A program made the translations under genes and the position numbers. Positions 45,560 through 54,841 of a stretch of 64,000 bases of DNA are shown piece after piece (positions within the stretch are counted from its first letter, which is position 1; each line of letters opens with the position of its first letter). Location: positions 8,077,501-8,141,500 of the forward strand of contig NC_065414.1 in the NCBI RefSeq assembly GCF_024362695.1, read 5' to 3'. The stretch is from Pectinophora gossypiella. Its lineage: Eukaryota; Arthropoda; Insecta; Lepidoptera; Gelechiidae. The notes under the pieces are model-generated. The model did not search any database and was not told the DNA's origin. It worked only from the letters and a program-made list of their open reading frames with translations.

Positions 45560-45655
45560 ATACACGTCCCACTGCTGGGCACAGACCTCCCTTCAATCTA
45601 CTGGAGGGGGTATAGAGCATACTGCACCACGCTGCTCCACTGCGGGTTGCGGATT
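45560..45655 (-). repeat. family D, inverted copy
   Basis: CGTCCCACTGCTGGGCACAG, GGAGGGGGTATAGAGCATAC and GCTGCTCCACTGCGGGTTG, the reverse complement of the copy at 32909-33010. Confidence 0.7.
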
Positions 45656-45805
45656 GTTTTATAATATAGTTAAAAATCTATTATTGTGATTATCGTTCCT
45701 GCCTCGTAACGCATCTCCTGGCAGTTGCGGCTACCGAATACTGCCCGCTTAGGGACGGTACTGAAAACTATTGATTCCCGCAGGACGTAATATATGTACG
45801 ATTCT

Positions 45806-46337
45806 GACGAGCCGATTACACCTTCAGCACTTTTAGTTATCGGCCCACTATCATCATCAGCCCATTAACGTCCCCACTGCTGGGGCACGGGCCTTCCCTA
45901 TGGATGGATAGGGAGAACGGGCCTTAAACCATCACGCGGGCCTAGTGCGGATTGGTGGTTATTAACAACTGCTAATGCAGCCGGGACCACCGGCTTAACT
46001 TGCCTTCCGAAGCACGGAGTAGCTCGAGATGAAAACTTTTTTTTGTGGTCACCCATCCTATGACCGGCCATTGCGAAAGTTGCTTAACTTCAACAATCGC
46101 AGACCGAGCGCGTTTACCGCTGCGCCACCGAGCTCCTCAACTAATTCTTTCAAATATAATCCTCTCAGACGACGCCCTGAGCCAAGTCGCGCCCAACTGG
46201 ACACCCTCAGGCTTGTTGTCGTAAATTTGCACCGGGTGAGAGCTCTCAGCGCTCTTCATTTGTTGGATCAAGCAATTATAATAATGAATAATATATGCGG
46301 CAAATATTACAATAAGTCACGTGAAAAAGAACTTGGT
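45806..46337 (+). repeat. family E copy split by a SINE
   Basis: The left part (TTCAGCACTTTTAGTTATCG, GCCCACTA) ends at 45850. The right part resumes at 46140 with AATTCTTTCAAATATAATCC, CAGACGACGCCCTGAGCC and TGCGGCAAATATTACAATAA. A 5S-headed SINE lies between. About 10 target bases present in the 34790 copy are missing at the junction. Confidence 0.75.
45851..46139 (-). mobile_element. 5S rRNA-headed SINE, inverted copy
   Basis: Minus-strand copy of the element at 28639. GAGGAGCTCGGTGGCGCAGC is followed by GAAGTTAAGCAAC and GGATGGGTGACC (reversed, 46047-46058), the body and a (GAT)n tail at the left end. The 106-codon plus-strand frame at 46029-46349 is its shadow. It sits inside family E with no clear target-site duplication. 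Confidence 0.85.
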
Positions 46338-46400
46338 TACGTAGTTTGAAATGTTAAAGAAAGAGCATAACTCATGACATAGAAAGCACAAAACATTTTT

Positions 46401-46709
46401 ACCCGACTACAGCGAAGCAAAAAGTTGAAAAAAATGTTTTAACCGCTATACGAGTAGGTGTGTATGCACGTCTGTTCCAACCTAACTTGTTAACCAGCTA
46501 TCAGAATTTAACAAATGAGCTGTCTGAAGTTTTTTTCGTTTCTCATAAATTCTTCCAAATAGTGATGCTTAAAAGTTAGCTGTAGTCGTATGCTAATCCG
46601 TCCTAAAAGTTTCTTTACCACGACATGCGTCCTAAACATCGATATCCGGGAGAATTTCAGAGAAATATGTCTATTTTCTTGTTTCAGCGACATTTTTCTG
46701 TAGTCGGGT
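46401..46709. mobile_element. MITE-like element with ACCCGACTACAG termini
   Basis: A perfect 12-base inverted repeat, ACCCGACTACAG at 46401 and CTGTAGTCGGGT at 46698-46709, bounds 309 bases. GCGAAGCAAAAAGTTG follows the left end, an arrangement common in lepidopteran non-autonomous repeats. The 61-codon minus-strand frame at 46508-46693 lies within it. The target-site duplication is unclear. Confidence 0.55.
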
Positions 46710-48091
46710 TTTAGTTTTTAAACTTATAGTTTTATTAATTATAATTATAAGCAATGACAAAAAATCCTTTTTACGAGTAGTGCTTTCTTTTCTCTACGTT
46801 GCTTGTTAAAAATAATCTAGTTTTGTGTATATGAAATTTTCTCGCATTTTCGCAATGTTCTCTACTTCATTATTTTACCAAATATTCAGTGGCGCTGTGC
46901 CAAAAAGGACACCAAGTCGAACATTGTATCCTCATCGTAATAAGGTCATATTCACATCTGGTGACGGAGAGAACTCGTTGGAAACGACAACTAAAGTACA
47001 TCTGCGTACGTGAGGCTTTAATGAAATTACTGGGGTACAGTTGGGATCGCGTTTAATTATAACAAAAACAAGAGTATGTGGATTCATAATATACAATATG
47101 CCAAAATATGGGAAGGATTCTGAGCAAAAAACTATATTGCGTTAGCTTGCCAAACCGCTCTCTGGACAATAATTTTCCTTAAGCGTTAATAGCGCCATGT
47201 ATTTACGAGTTACTTTTCTTGCGCAGTCGTTTTGGCCCGAGGATAGATCTAGAGTAATATTAGGTTTATTACTCTTTTTGTTATGTCTTGTTACACAATC
47301 ACAAAAAATAAGGTGTTATAGACCTTTGCTTAGTTTACAATGGGGATTTGACAAAAGGGCTTTGGGCCTTAGACTAAGAACGTTAAATTAATAAAGTCTA
47401 CCTTAAACAATATATTTATTAGGCACAATTTTGCACTCCTTTTATCAATCAGAAAAGGAGATACAATATATTTTTATGTACTTAATTATGTAATCAATCT
47501 GGAGTCTGGACCAATGAAATACCAATGAAGTTATCAAAGTAAGGCCATAAGTTTCACTAATTAACATAAATTTTCAAACATGTTCCATAGCAACTCCAAA
47601 TTCGTCCTAATAATGATTCCGACAATTCATCTAAGGGGCTGAAACATAGTCTAAAATAATAGTTTTCTTAGGATAAACATGCAAAATTTAGTTTCTGCCG
47701 TGTGAATTGAAGCAGACAGCAGACCTCAGGTTAATGAAAGACAAACAGCCCGGAGGCTCGGCTATGTTGGCAGGCCTGCAGACGGCTTCTTCATTATCAC
47801 TTCAATAAGTGACTTTAATAAGAGGCTGCCTTCGGCGATCGAGGCGCGTTCCGTTCAGTTGCTAGGTTTAGTTCATTACATTATACACCTATTTTGTACG
47901 TGAGTTTATATTTCTCATAAAAATCACTATTTTATGCTGAACTGGGAGCGAGCAAAATACATACAACGTGCTCAAATTGCTAATTAGTCTTAATCTTGAA
48001 ATGTGTCTTTCCGACATAAAGGATCATAAATAATAGGTCACCATACAATTAATCATATCCATCTTAGGAAAAGCACGGCTGACTATCCACT
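46710..48091. other. spacer, no supported gene
   Basis: Frames of 62 and 64 codons at 46825-47013 and 47197-47391 have no domain. 47700-47870 is richer in G and C (CCCGGAGGCTCGGC, GGCAGGCCTGCAGACGG) but broken by stops in the frames checked. Confidence 0.4.
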
Positions 48092-48158
48092 TATCATCAT
48101 GATCAGCCGTACGACGCCCACTGCTGGGTATAGGCCTCCCCCAAGGATCTCCACATCC
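48092..48158 (-). repeat. LINE 3' end fragment, family C (short)
   Basis: TCATCATGATCAGCCGTACG, CCCACTGCTGGGTATAGGCC and CCCAAGGATCTCCAC, a shorter copy of 38036. The 63-codon frame at 48099-48290 starts in it. Confidence 0.7.
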
Positions 48159-49090
48159 ACCTATAAAATTACCTTTTTTTTAATAAACTTCATACACTTC
48201 ACCTCTTTTGAAGCTCAAAATGTGGCCAATTTTACTGAAAAGAATAAAAGAGAAATAAGATTATATTTAAATTTAATTGTTAGCATCTAACACAAGTGCG
48301 GAACGCGGCGTCTACCCCTGTCGGAGCATCTGGCGATCCTCCGCCTTCTGACATTCTATGGCAGCGCGTTGAATGCTCTTTCCTCTCCGCCAACAATATT
48401 CTCGGTTGGCTTCCAAAGGCATAACCTAAAGAAGTATATAAAACTATCCAGCACAGTTCAACATAAAGAGGTTAACTCGGCTTTAAAAAGAACTTTATTT
48501 TCCTCATAAATAATTACATTCGCTTACATGACAAAAAAATCATAAAATAATATAGAAATATAAAAATAAGGTAGTAGTGGGTTGAGACACACAATGTAAC
48601 ACAAACGGTGGGTAGGTATGAATGAATAGGTAGGTTAACTATATTCATTAAGAAGAATATAGAGGTATTTACTCTTTATATTCTTCTTCTATCCCGTGGG
48701 TTGACCTCCTCACAGATATTAGAAAGAAGACAGAAAAAAACATTTATTTTCATATTGGACGCCACATTACATTAATAATTAAATTTACTTATAAAACAAT
48801 AACGCAAAAGTAATTAAAAATATATCTAACACCTAAACTACACATTGTGGAGGGAATGTAAAATAAAAAAAGGATCTCTCTCAGCATAATGCCGTGAGAC
48901 ATGCTTAGCAGCTGCAGCGCTGGTATTTTGGGAGACCTATCGTGAGCCACGGACATACCAAACTCTATAACTAATACGTAGATTGTAATGATATTATAAC
49001 TTATATACTTGATATTATACGTATAATACGTATCAACTTAACAAAACATCGTATTAGATTTTCTTTTCTGAAGTTTACCTCATCAAATCT
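48159..49090. other. spacer, no gene seen
   Basis: 48300-48425 is richer in G and C (GCGGAACGCGGCGTCTACCC) without a clear frame. 48680-48705 carries TTCTTCTTCTATCCCGTGGG, a scrap of the tRNA-SINE 3' end on the minus strand. Confidence 0.45.
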
Positions 49091-49362
49091 GGTGTCAAGG
49101 TTATCTATTATAGAGCCGTCAAAGGCTCCTAACATGACTCAGGTATTAAAGGAAATAGTAGCTTAAACCAACAGCTTAACGTGCCTTCCGAATTCTGGAA
49201 CACGGATCATCTTACTTTCGGAGAATTATGTGGTTACTATCTTATATGTTCTAATCAAACTAAGGAGCACAAAGTGATTTATTTAATAAGTCTCCACCGG
49301 GAATCGAACCCGGACCTTCAGATCGAGGGCCGAACGCTCTAACCCCTAAACCACAGAGACCG
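49091..49362 (-). mobile_element. tRNA-headed SINE
   Basis: On the minus strand: GGTCTCTGTGGTTTAGGGGT with A-box character, then GGGTTCGATTCCCGGTGG as a good B box, ATCACTTTGTGCTCC, GTGCTTCGG-like and GGCACGTTAAGC blocks, ending near AACCTTGACACC without the AAG tail. Its head is among the best preserved tRNA-like heads here, but the downstream body makes it a SINE. Confidence 0.8.
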
Positions 49363-50154
49363 TTTATATTTGAATAAAGCAAAACTGTCACTTACGTAAC
49401 GTGCGCTTTCATTCACTTCTATCCGAAGTGCAAAGTAATGTGATATTAGCATTGCTAAAATTTGTGATGTTCCTAACCGATCGATTTCGCTCCGTCTAAC
49501 AAACAAATACATTAATCAGAAAGTATTTTTATCCCGTAGTCTTTTATGCTATTTGTGGCTTAGAATAAAGACAAAGTGACAGATTGACACAAAACCATAG
49601 AATAAAGAATAATACAGAACGGTAACTCCGTCTCTCACTAATTCGTATCAGGCGCCGACCTCAGCCCCTCTGGGTCTTACTTTAGTCTTGTGGCCGTAAG
49701 ACACTAATGAGCAAGGGAGAGCGCGCACGGTCTGTCTCTCACTCGCACTTACTCGTTAGGTGGCACTCAATAAGAAATATATTTTTGTAGGGAGTGTTCA
49801 GTGCATGGCATTTCTATGACATTTCTTAAGTATTTAAATCATTTAAAGTAACTGTGTGAAAAAAGGAAGCCAAAAAAATATTCTTAAAAGCAAAAACTAC
49901 CTACTGTAAGTATAATAACGTAGAATAAATAATAGCACAACGTTACTGATTTGAAGTGAAAGTCCTCCGAAAGTCTTATTGAGATATTCCATTACTAGAC
50001 CTCCTTCCAGTTTTAGTCCTTTTCCGTGTCCATTACAGCTTTACTTCCTTATTTCCTTACAGTTTTCCATTTGTATTGACGTTTCACGTGGATGGAAAAT
50101 TAACATTATTTATTAAGAGCTCGGATATTTTTAGGCATCCCTATCCAAATGGTA
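49363..50154. other. spacer, no gene seen
   Basis: 49620-49770 is G+C richer (CAGGCGCCGACCTCAGCCCC) but unassigned. Confidence 0.4.
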
Positions 50155-50437
50155 AAAAACGGGATTAAGAAACGTGATAGCTACACAGTTGAAATTTTTA
50201 AAAATTATGTATTACACAAATCTGTTGCCGCTACAAAAGAATTACAAAAAATAATAAAAAACATATTTATGGGGCTCCCATACAACAAAAGCAATTTTTT
50301 GCCCTTTTTTGCTCGGTATCAATAGTGTCCACAGGTGAAATTTGTGTACCTACTGTTGCTTACGAGTAGGTAAAATAAAAAATGGTACGAAACCTTTCGT
50401 GCGCGAGTCCGACACGAACTTGGCCGGTTTTTTTTTC
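50155..50437 (+). repeat. lepidopteran-type repeat ending in GGCCGGTTTTTTT
   Basis: Ends ACCTTTCGTGCGCGAGTCCG then AACTTGGCCGG and a T run, a terminus widely seen in moth and butterfly genomes. Interior blocks include GGGGCTCCCATACAACAAAA and TTTTTGCCCTTTTTTGCTCG. The 75-codon frame at 50342-50569 begins in it. Class not assigned. Confidence 0.55.
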
Positions 50438-50750
50438 TATCGTGGATTGGATTGTGTCTTGAGTTATGAACCTCCAGAATGGAAAATAAGCAGCAGAAAT
50501 TTAATTACCTACCATGAAAATATGTGTACGAGATTTAAAACAATCAATCAGATTAGTTTATGCAGATAATCATAATACCTAATATCTTTAAACTGTAGCC
50601 GTGTTATAATTTTATTTCTAGTGAGATAATAATAAACGTCTTCCTTGTGATTAGGCACATAACTATAATTATATATGTCTAGGGTCATATGATACAACTG
50701 TAGTATATAGGGACGTTCCTTATATAATTCGCAGAAAGTCAGAGAGAGAC
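50438..50750. other. spacer, no gene seen
   Basis: AT-rich. The 126-codon minus-strand frame at 50548-50928 spans this and the antisense side of the next LINE remnant, and is not supported. Confidence 0.45.
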
Positions 50751-51104
50751 TCGAAGCCTTTGAAATGTGATGTTGGAGGAGGATAGAAATAATAAGTTGC
50801 ACATAAAAGGTTCCTAATGAGGAAGGGCTAGTAAGAGTAAGAGAAAAGAGGCAAATATTGAGAGTGATTGAGGACAGAAGAGGCAAGATGATTGGACACT
50901 TAATAAGACACGACGAATTTGACTCCATGTAAGGGAAGCTACAAGAAAAGACAGAAAGCGGAAGACCAAGAAGAGCTTACATGTAACAGATTAAAGAGAA
51001 GGTGAAAGTCGTGTCTTATAGGGAAGTGAAATAATTGGCCTTTGATAGACAAGAATGGATAATGCTACACCGACAAGAGCGTTGCTCTTAAATTAATGAT
51101 GATA
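50751..51104 (+). pseudogene. RTE-type LINE C-terminal remnant
   Basis: A second plus-strand copy of the family at 43084. It shares GAGGCAAATATTGAGAGTGA, GACAGAAGAGGCAAGATGAT, AGACCAAGAAGAGCTTACAT, CAGATTAAAGAGAAGGTGAA and TTTGATAGACAAGAATGGA, then a TAA and ATGATGATAAA. A stop sits in place of a Glu codon (GTGAAATAATTGGCC), among other breaks. Confidence 0.72.
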
Positions 51105-51618
51105 AATAATATTACTAGCTGTCGAAAGTTTGTTCAAATATATTACTGATACTTTGTTCAAATAGTAATAATATTGAACATTTAAAGCATTATATATATA
51201 ATCCGTTATAAAGAGGTGCGGGCCGCATCGTCAAAGATACTGAATTAAATTCTTGGTTGGTAAAATGTTACCCAAGCTTAGGGATTTCTAAGTAAGTAAT
51301 CATGAAAGTACCTCTTAATTAGCGACTATTTTAAATAAAAGTGAGCCCTTCATTTACGAGTTCTGGATGTAATCAAATTCTTATCCTGCCTATTTAATTC
51401 AAGTTTGACTTAAATGAATTACTTCCTGGAAGTTAAATTAAAGAAATAATTAATTGATTTAAAAATAAAATTCAACAATTGATTTATTAGGTAATTATAT
51501 TATCTTGTTTCAAAACGATTGTTTAGATCGATTTTACTAGTGTTGCAAAAAGTTCAGAGTTTCTTTATATTTTAAATGTTTATTTAAAATAAAAAGAAAC
51601 CCTTAATTATTTTATGAC
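51105..51618. other. spacer, no gene seen
   Basis: AT-rich, no recurring repeat. Confidence 0.45.
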
Positions 51619-51691
51619 CGGACTACATTCGGCCAAGTTGTGAATGTCATATGCGGCAAATCTGCAATATGTGACGTAAAAGAAAAAGACC
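51619..51691 (+). repeat. family E 3' end scrap
   Basis: CGGCCAAGTTGTGAATGTCA, ATGCGGCAAATCTGCAATAT, then GTGACGTAAAAGAAAAAG: the last ~70 bases of family E with its A-rich end. Confidence 0.7.
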
Positions 51692-52261
51692 GGAGTATGA
51701 AGAGAATGGACAAAATAATCCGATAAAATCCCAACAGTTTATTTTTATTAATTACTTGGAATAAGATACGAACACAATCGAAATGTAGGTATTAAGTCTG
51801 ACGAAAGAGGCCTGTTACAAAAATATTTTAAGACGTTGGTATACTTTTAATACTTATAATTATTGTTGTACGCAAACACGTGTAATTTATTTTATAATTA
51901 CTCAGTCCTATAAGCAAATCCACAATAACGACAGATAAAACACTTGCTAACATTTTCACCAAAATTGAAAATCCCCGTCAAAACTTTGTAAGCGGGAGTT
52001 TCGAGGGAATTCCTTTTTTGTCGAAATAAATCGCAGTGACAGCCATTCCAAATATGAAATCATTGGCTGGAAGCTAACGGCAGAGCAAACGTGTTGGATT
52101 GCTTCCAAATTCCCTGTAAAGATGAACCAGTCGATATTATTTCGGCAAAAATCTTGTTTGACATTTAAATTGGAACACATACATAAATAAAACCACGATG
52201 AATTACAATTTTTATGTTCATACAGGCAAACATAACATAACATCCCAATCACACAGCATCT
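51692..52261. other. spacer, no supported gene
   Basis: A 98-codon minus-strand frame at 51956-52252 (starts MIGMLCYVCLYEHKNCNSSW) has no recognised domain. It is recorded only as the longest frame in this stretch. Confidence 0.35.
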
Positions 52262-52372
52262 TTATCCCAATCAGAGGTAAGCAAGATGAACTAAGTACCC
52301 ACATCTAGGTTTCTGTTAGACCAACGTGGTGATAGGTATTGAGCCATATCGTTGTCTATGATGCGAACATAA
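52262..52372 (-). repeat. interspersed repeat, family G, inverted
   Basis: On the minus strand it shares TTAGTTCATCTTGC, CTCTGATTGGGAT and GGTCTAACAGAAACCTAG-like blocks with 37236-37392. Confidence 0.55.
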
Positions 52373-52565
52373 ATATGTCGGAGCAGGTGGTCGATGGACT
52401 TGTCTACCCTACATCTTTACTACACAGATTCCCTATTATATGGATAAATATAAGCCACATTGCGAGCATGAACGTCGGAGTCGCAGTCATCGTCATCACA
52501 TCATAGTAGGATCATCACATGGAAAAACTACATTCTTAACCACCGGATGATTTCCACTTTGAAAT

Positions 52566-52792
52566 CTTCTTTTATCGTGTTGGTTAGGAGGAGGATCATA
52601 GAGTGTCAGGGTTATTATTGAGCCGCTAAAGGCCCCCGACATGACTCATGTAGTGACTACGTACATACATCAGTAAGTAGTTATGAAGCACGTTTTATCA
52701 TACTTTTGGAAAATCAGTAGGCGTCACAAAGTCATTTTTGTGATCTGTCCCCGCCGGGATCGAACCCGAGACCTCCAGATCGACCGGGACTT
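52566..52792 (-). mobile_element. tRNA-headed SINE, internally deleted
   Basis: Inverted: an AAG-rich tail at the left, GAGTGTCAGGGTTATTATTG, AGCCGCTAAAGGCCCCCGAC, a collapsed centre lacking the GGAAGGCACGTTAAGC block, CACAAAGTCATTTTTGTGAT, and a head with GGGATCGAACCCGAGACCTC (B box reversed). The A-box end is missing. Confidence 0.75.
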
Positions 52793-53444
52793 TGAAATGA
52801 AAATCTATCTATTGAGAATTGATTTTGATTCACTTTGATCATCCAATGAAATATGTCTCTTTAAGTGTACATTATCTGAAGGAATTTTACAAGTAGGTAA
52901 GTGATATTAACCCATTAAGAATAGCGACCATGACTTTTTATATGTATGTATTATCTAAGTTACGTGATGTAAAAGTTACGACATATCTCTACATCGACGT
53001 TGGTAAATACCAACGATGCTTATACAAGTTAAATTAGTATGGAATCGTGCCCTTATTTTATTATCCACACCGAGATTTTGTACTCGCAATAAAATTTCGA
53101 ATGGTTATATTACAAATTATACAAGAGAAGAGTTATGGGATGCGAAGTTCAGCAACAATTTGAACTGTAATTACTACATATTTTACATGTTTCGGGGACT
53201 CGTAAAAAATGAATGGAATTCCTTCCGACCCGAGGCAAAGAGAATAGGTATATAGTACAATCGGTGCAAGTATCTCACGCTGATGAACTTATATAATCGC
53301 AAACTTGTACATCTCTCTGTTTAGTTATTTAGATACTTACTAAACGTGTGCCCCTAATCTTGACTTTTCACTGCTTATGGAGCATGTGGTTGATGAAATC
53401 AAAAAGGCACACTACATTGTCACTTACTTTTTACAACTAGCAAT
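52793..53444. other. spacer, no supported gene
   Basis: A 79-codon plus-strand frame at 53016-53255 has no recognised domain. Confidence 0.4.
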
Positions 53445-53648
53445 TTTATTCATCATCATCATCTCCTTAGCATTATCCCGTTTTTTCACAGGGTCCGCTT
53501 ACCTAACCTGAAGATTTGACAGGTACGGTTTTTCACAGAAGCGACTGCCTGTCTGATCCAACCTGCGAAGGGAAAACCAGCCCAATACCGAAAATGCATT
53601 TCTCGGGAATGTGAGTTTCCTCACGATGTTTTTGTTGACCACTAAGCA
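53445..53648 (-). repeat. SINE, family B, inverted
   Basis: CATCATCATCATCTCCTTAG, GAAGATTTGACAGGTACGG, AGAAGCGACTGCCTGTCTGA, AACCAGCCCAATACCGAAAA and TTTCTCGGGAATGTGAGTTT. The 69-codon minus-strand frame at 53533-53742 reads through it. Confidence 0.75.
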
Positions 53649-53665
53649 CGGAACTAGCAATTTTA

Positions 53666-53780
53666 TTCATCATCACTAATTTAAGAGGCACGCTCTTGTC
53701 GGTGTAGCGTTCTCCATTCTTGTCTATCAAAGGCCAATTCAATTATTTTTAATCTGTTCCATGTAAGCTCTTCTTGATCA
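53666..53780 (-). repeat. RTE-type LINE 3' end fragment
   Basis: On the minus strand GAAGAGCTTACATGGAACAG, CTTTGATAGACAAGAATGGA and ACCGACAAGAGCGTGCC lead to an ATGATGAATA tail. It is the end of the family at 43084 and 50751, placed directly beside a family B SINE in the same orientation. Confidence 0.7.
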
Positions 53781-54194
53781 GTTTTATTCACAGAAAGAAA
53801 ATCGTTGGTGTTTAAGAGCTGTGTCTTAATTTTGTTTATATACATACGTTTACAGTTTCGAGAGTATCGGTACCTTACTGAAATTGTTGATAGAACTACT
53901 TGCAATCGTTAAACAATGGGCAAAAGGTTTAAATATCTTCAGTTGCATCTCTTGTAAAAGGTTTTAAATCTTTAAGCAGATCTACACATATGTGTCCAAA
54001 AAACATACTTAACATTTTCTTGTACCTCCTATGTTACGTTCATTAGTTTAGCGCATCCCTTTATTTGTGTTATTTGCATCTCTTCCATTAGCGTAATTAG
54101 CAAACAAGAATGAAACTTTTCAGCTTAGTATCTTGCAAATAGAAAAGCAAAAGAATTCAAATGATTCCAGACTGTGAAGCGCATCTCATTGAAA
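53781..54194. other. spacer, no gene seen
   Basis: AT-rich sequence up to the BEL/Pao target site. Confidence 0.5.
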
Positions 54195-54199
54195 ATAAC

Positions 54200-54537
54200 T
54201 GTTAGGACACCGACCATGAATCCCTTCCAAAAACTCCTTTGGTTCGCGCCAAAAACTCCCGCCACCCCAAGCCAGGAAAAAAGAAAAATAAAGTGGACTC
54301 GACTACCGCCGTCGCGCGTTTCTATACAAGAAATTTCTAAAATAACATAAAAGTGTATTAATTCAAGTTGTGCTGTTTAAACTTAATCTGAAAGTGCACT
54401 AGCAGTCTCCAGAGCACCCCGGGGTCAGAAGAAAGCAAATTCAACAATCCTGTAAGTACCTTTCCTTTGGTCGGTGTTTTGTACGGGCAAGTCTACTTTT
54501 CAGATTCAAAATTATCGCTAATCTCAGTTATCCAACA
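54200..54537 (+). repeat. 5' LTR (338 bp)
   Basis: Starts TGTTAGGACACC and ends TTATCCAACA, the usual TG...CA limits. AATAAA lies at 54287-54292. ATAACATAAAAG near 54340 is AT-rich and might be TATA-like. GTAAGT at 54452-54457 is a strong splice-donor match. It differs from the 3' LTR at one position near 54517 (ATCGCTA here, ATCACTA there). Confidence 0.95.
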
Positions 54538-54835
54538 TTTATGGTCCTTCGATACGGATTCAGTATATCAAAATAGGTATTAACAGACTATTTCATATAT
54601 AATTTATGTTATTTTATTCAAAATATTAAATTTACAACATCACATTTCATTGTGCAAGTATTTGTTCAATAGTTCTATTTGTCACAGTGTAATATCATAT
54701 TTAATATATTTTTTATACGTAGTCAAATACTTAGAATCTATTTCTACAGTGTAAATTACTTTTTGTTCGGTTTTACATAAACAGGCAGTTGTAGGGACGC
54801 GTTGTTCTCGAAGTTTCTAGTACATTTTTCTTCAG
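54452..54835 (+). promoter_or_regulatory. possible leader intron (donor in LTR, acceptor before ATG)
   Basis: Donor CCT/GTAAGT at 54451-54457. Acceptor ACATTTTTCTTCAG ends at 54835, with a good pyrimidine tract. Exon 2 would begin six bases before the ATG. The 384-bp intron would remove the primer-binding site, giving a spliced mRNA distinct from genomic RNA. Predicted from sequence only. Confidence 0.45.
54542..54561 (+). promoter_or_regulatory. primer-binding site, fits tRNA-Tyr
   Basis: TGGTCCTTCGA begins four bases after the LTR. TGG pairs with the tRNA 3' CCA, and TCCTTCGA pairs with the TCGAAGGA acceptor end characteristic of eukaryotic tRNA-Tyr. The next nine bases (TACGGATTC) are compatible with a GAATCCG T-arm with mismatches. 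The tRNA assignment rests on remembered tRNA-Tyr structure. Confidence 0.65.
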
Positions 54836-54841
54836 TTCAAA

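Noticed and set aside
46029..46349. 106-residue plus-strand protein
   Set aside because: It is the antisense of the 5S-headed SINE plus family E sequence.
50548..50928. 126-residue minus-strand protein
   Set aside because: Half of it is antisense to the LINE tail at 50751-51104 and the rest is AT-rich chance coding.
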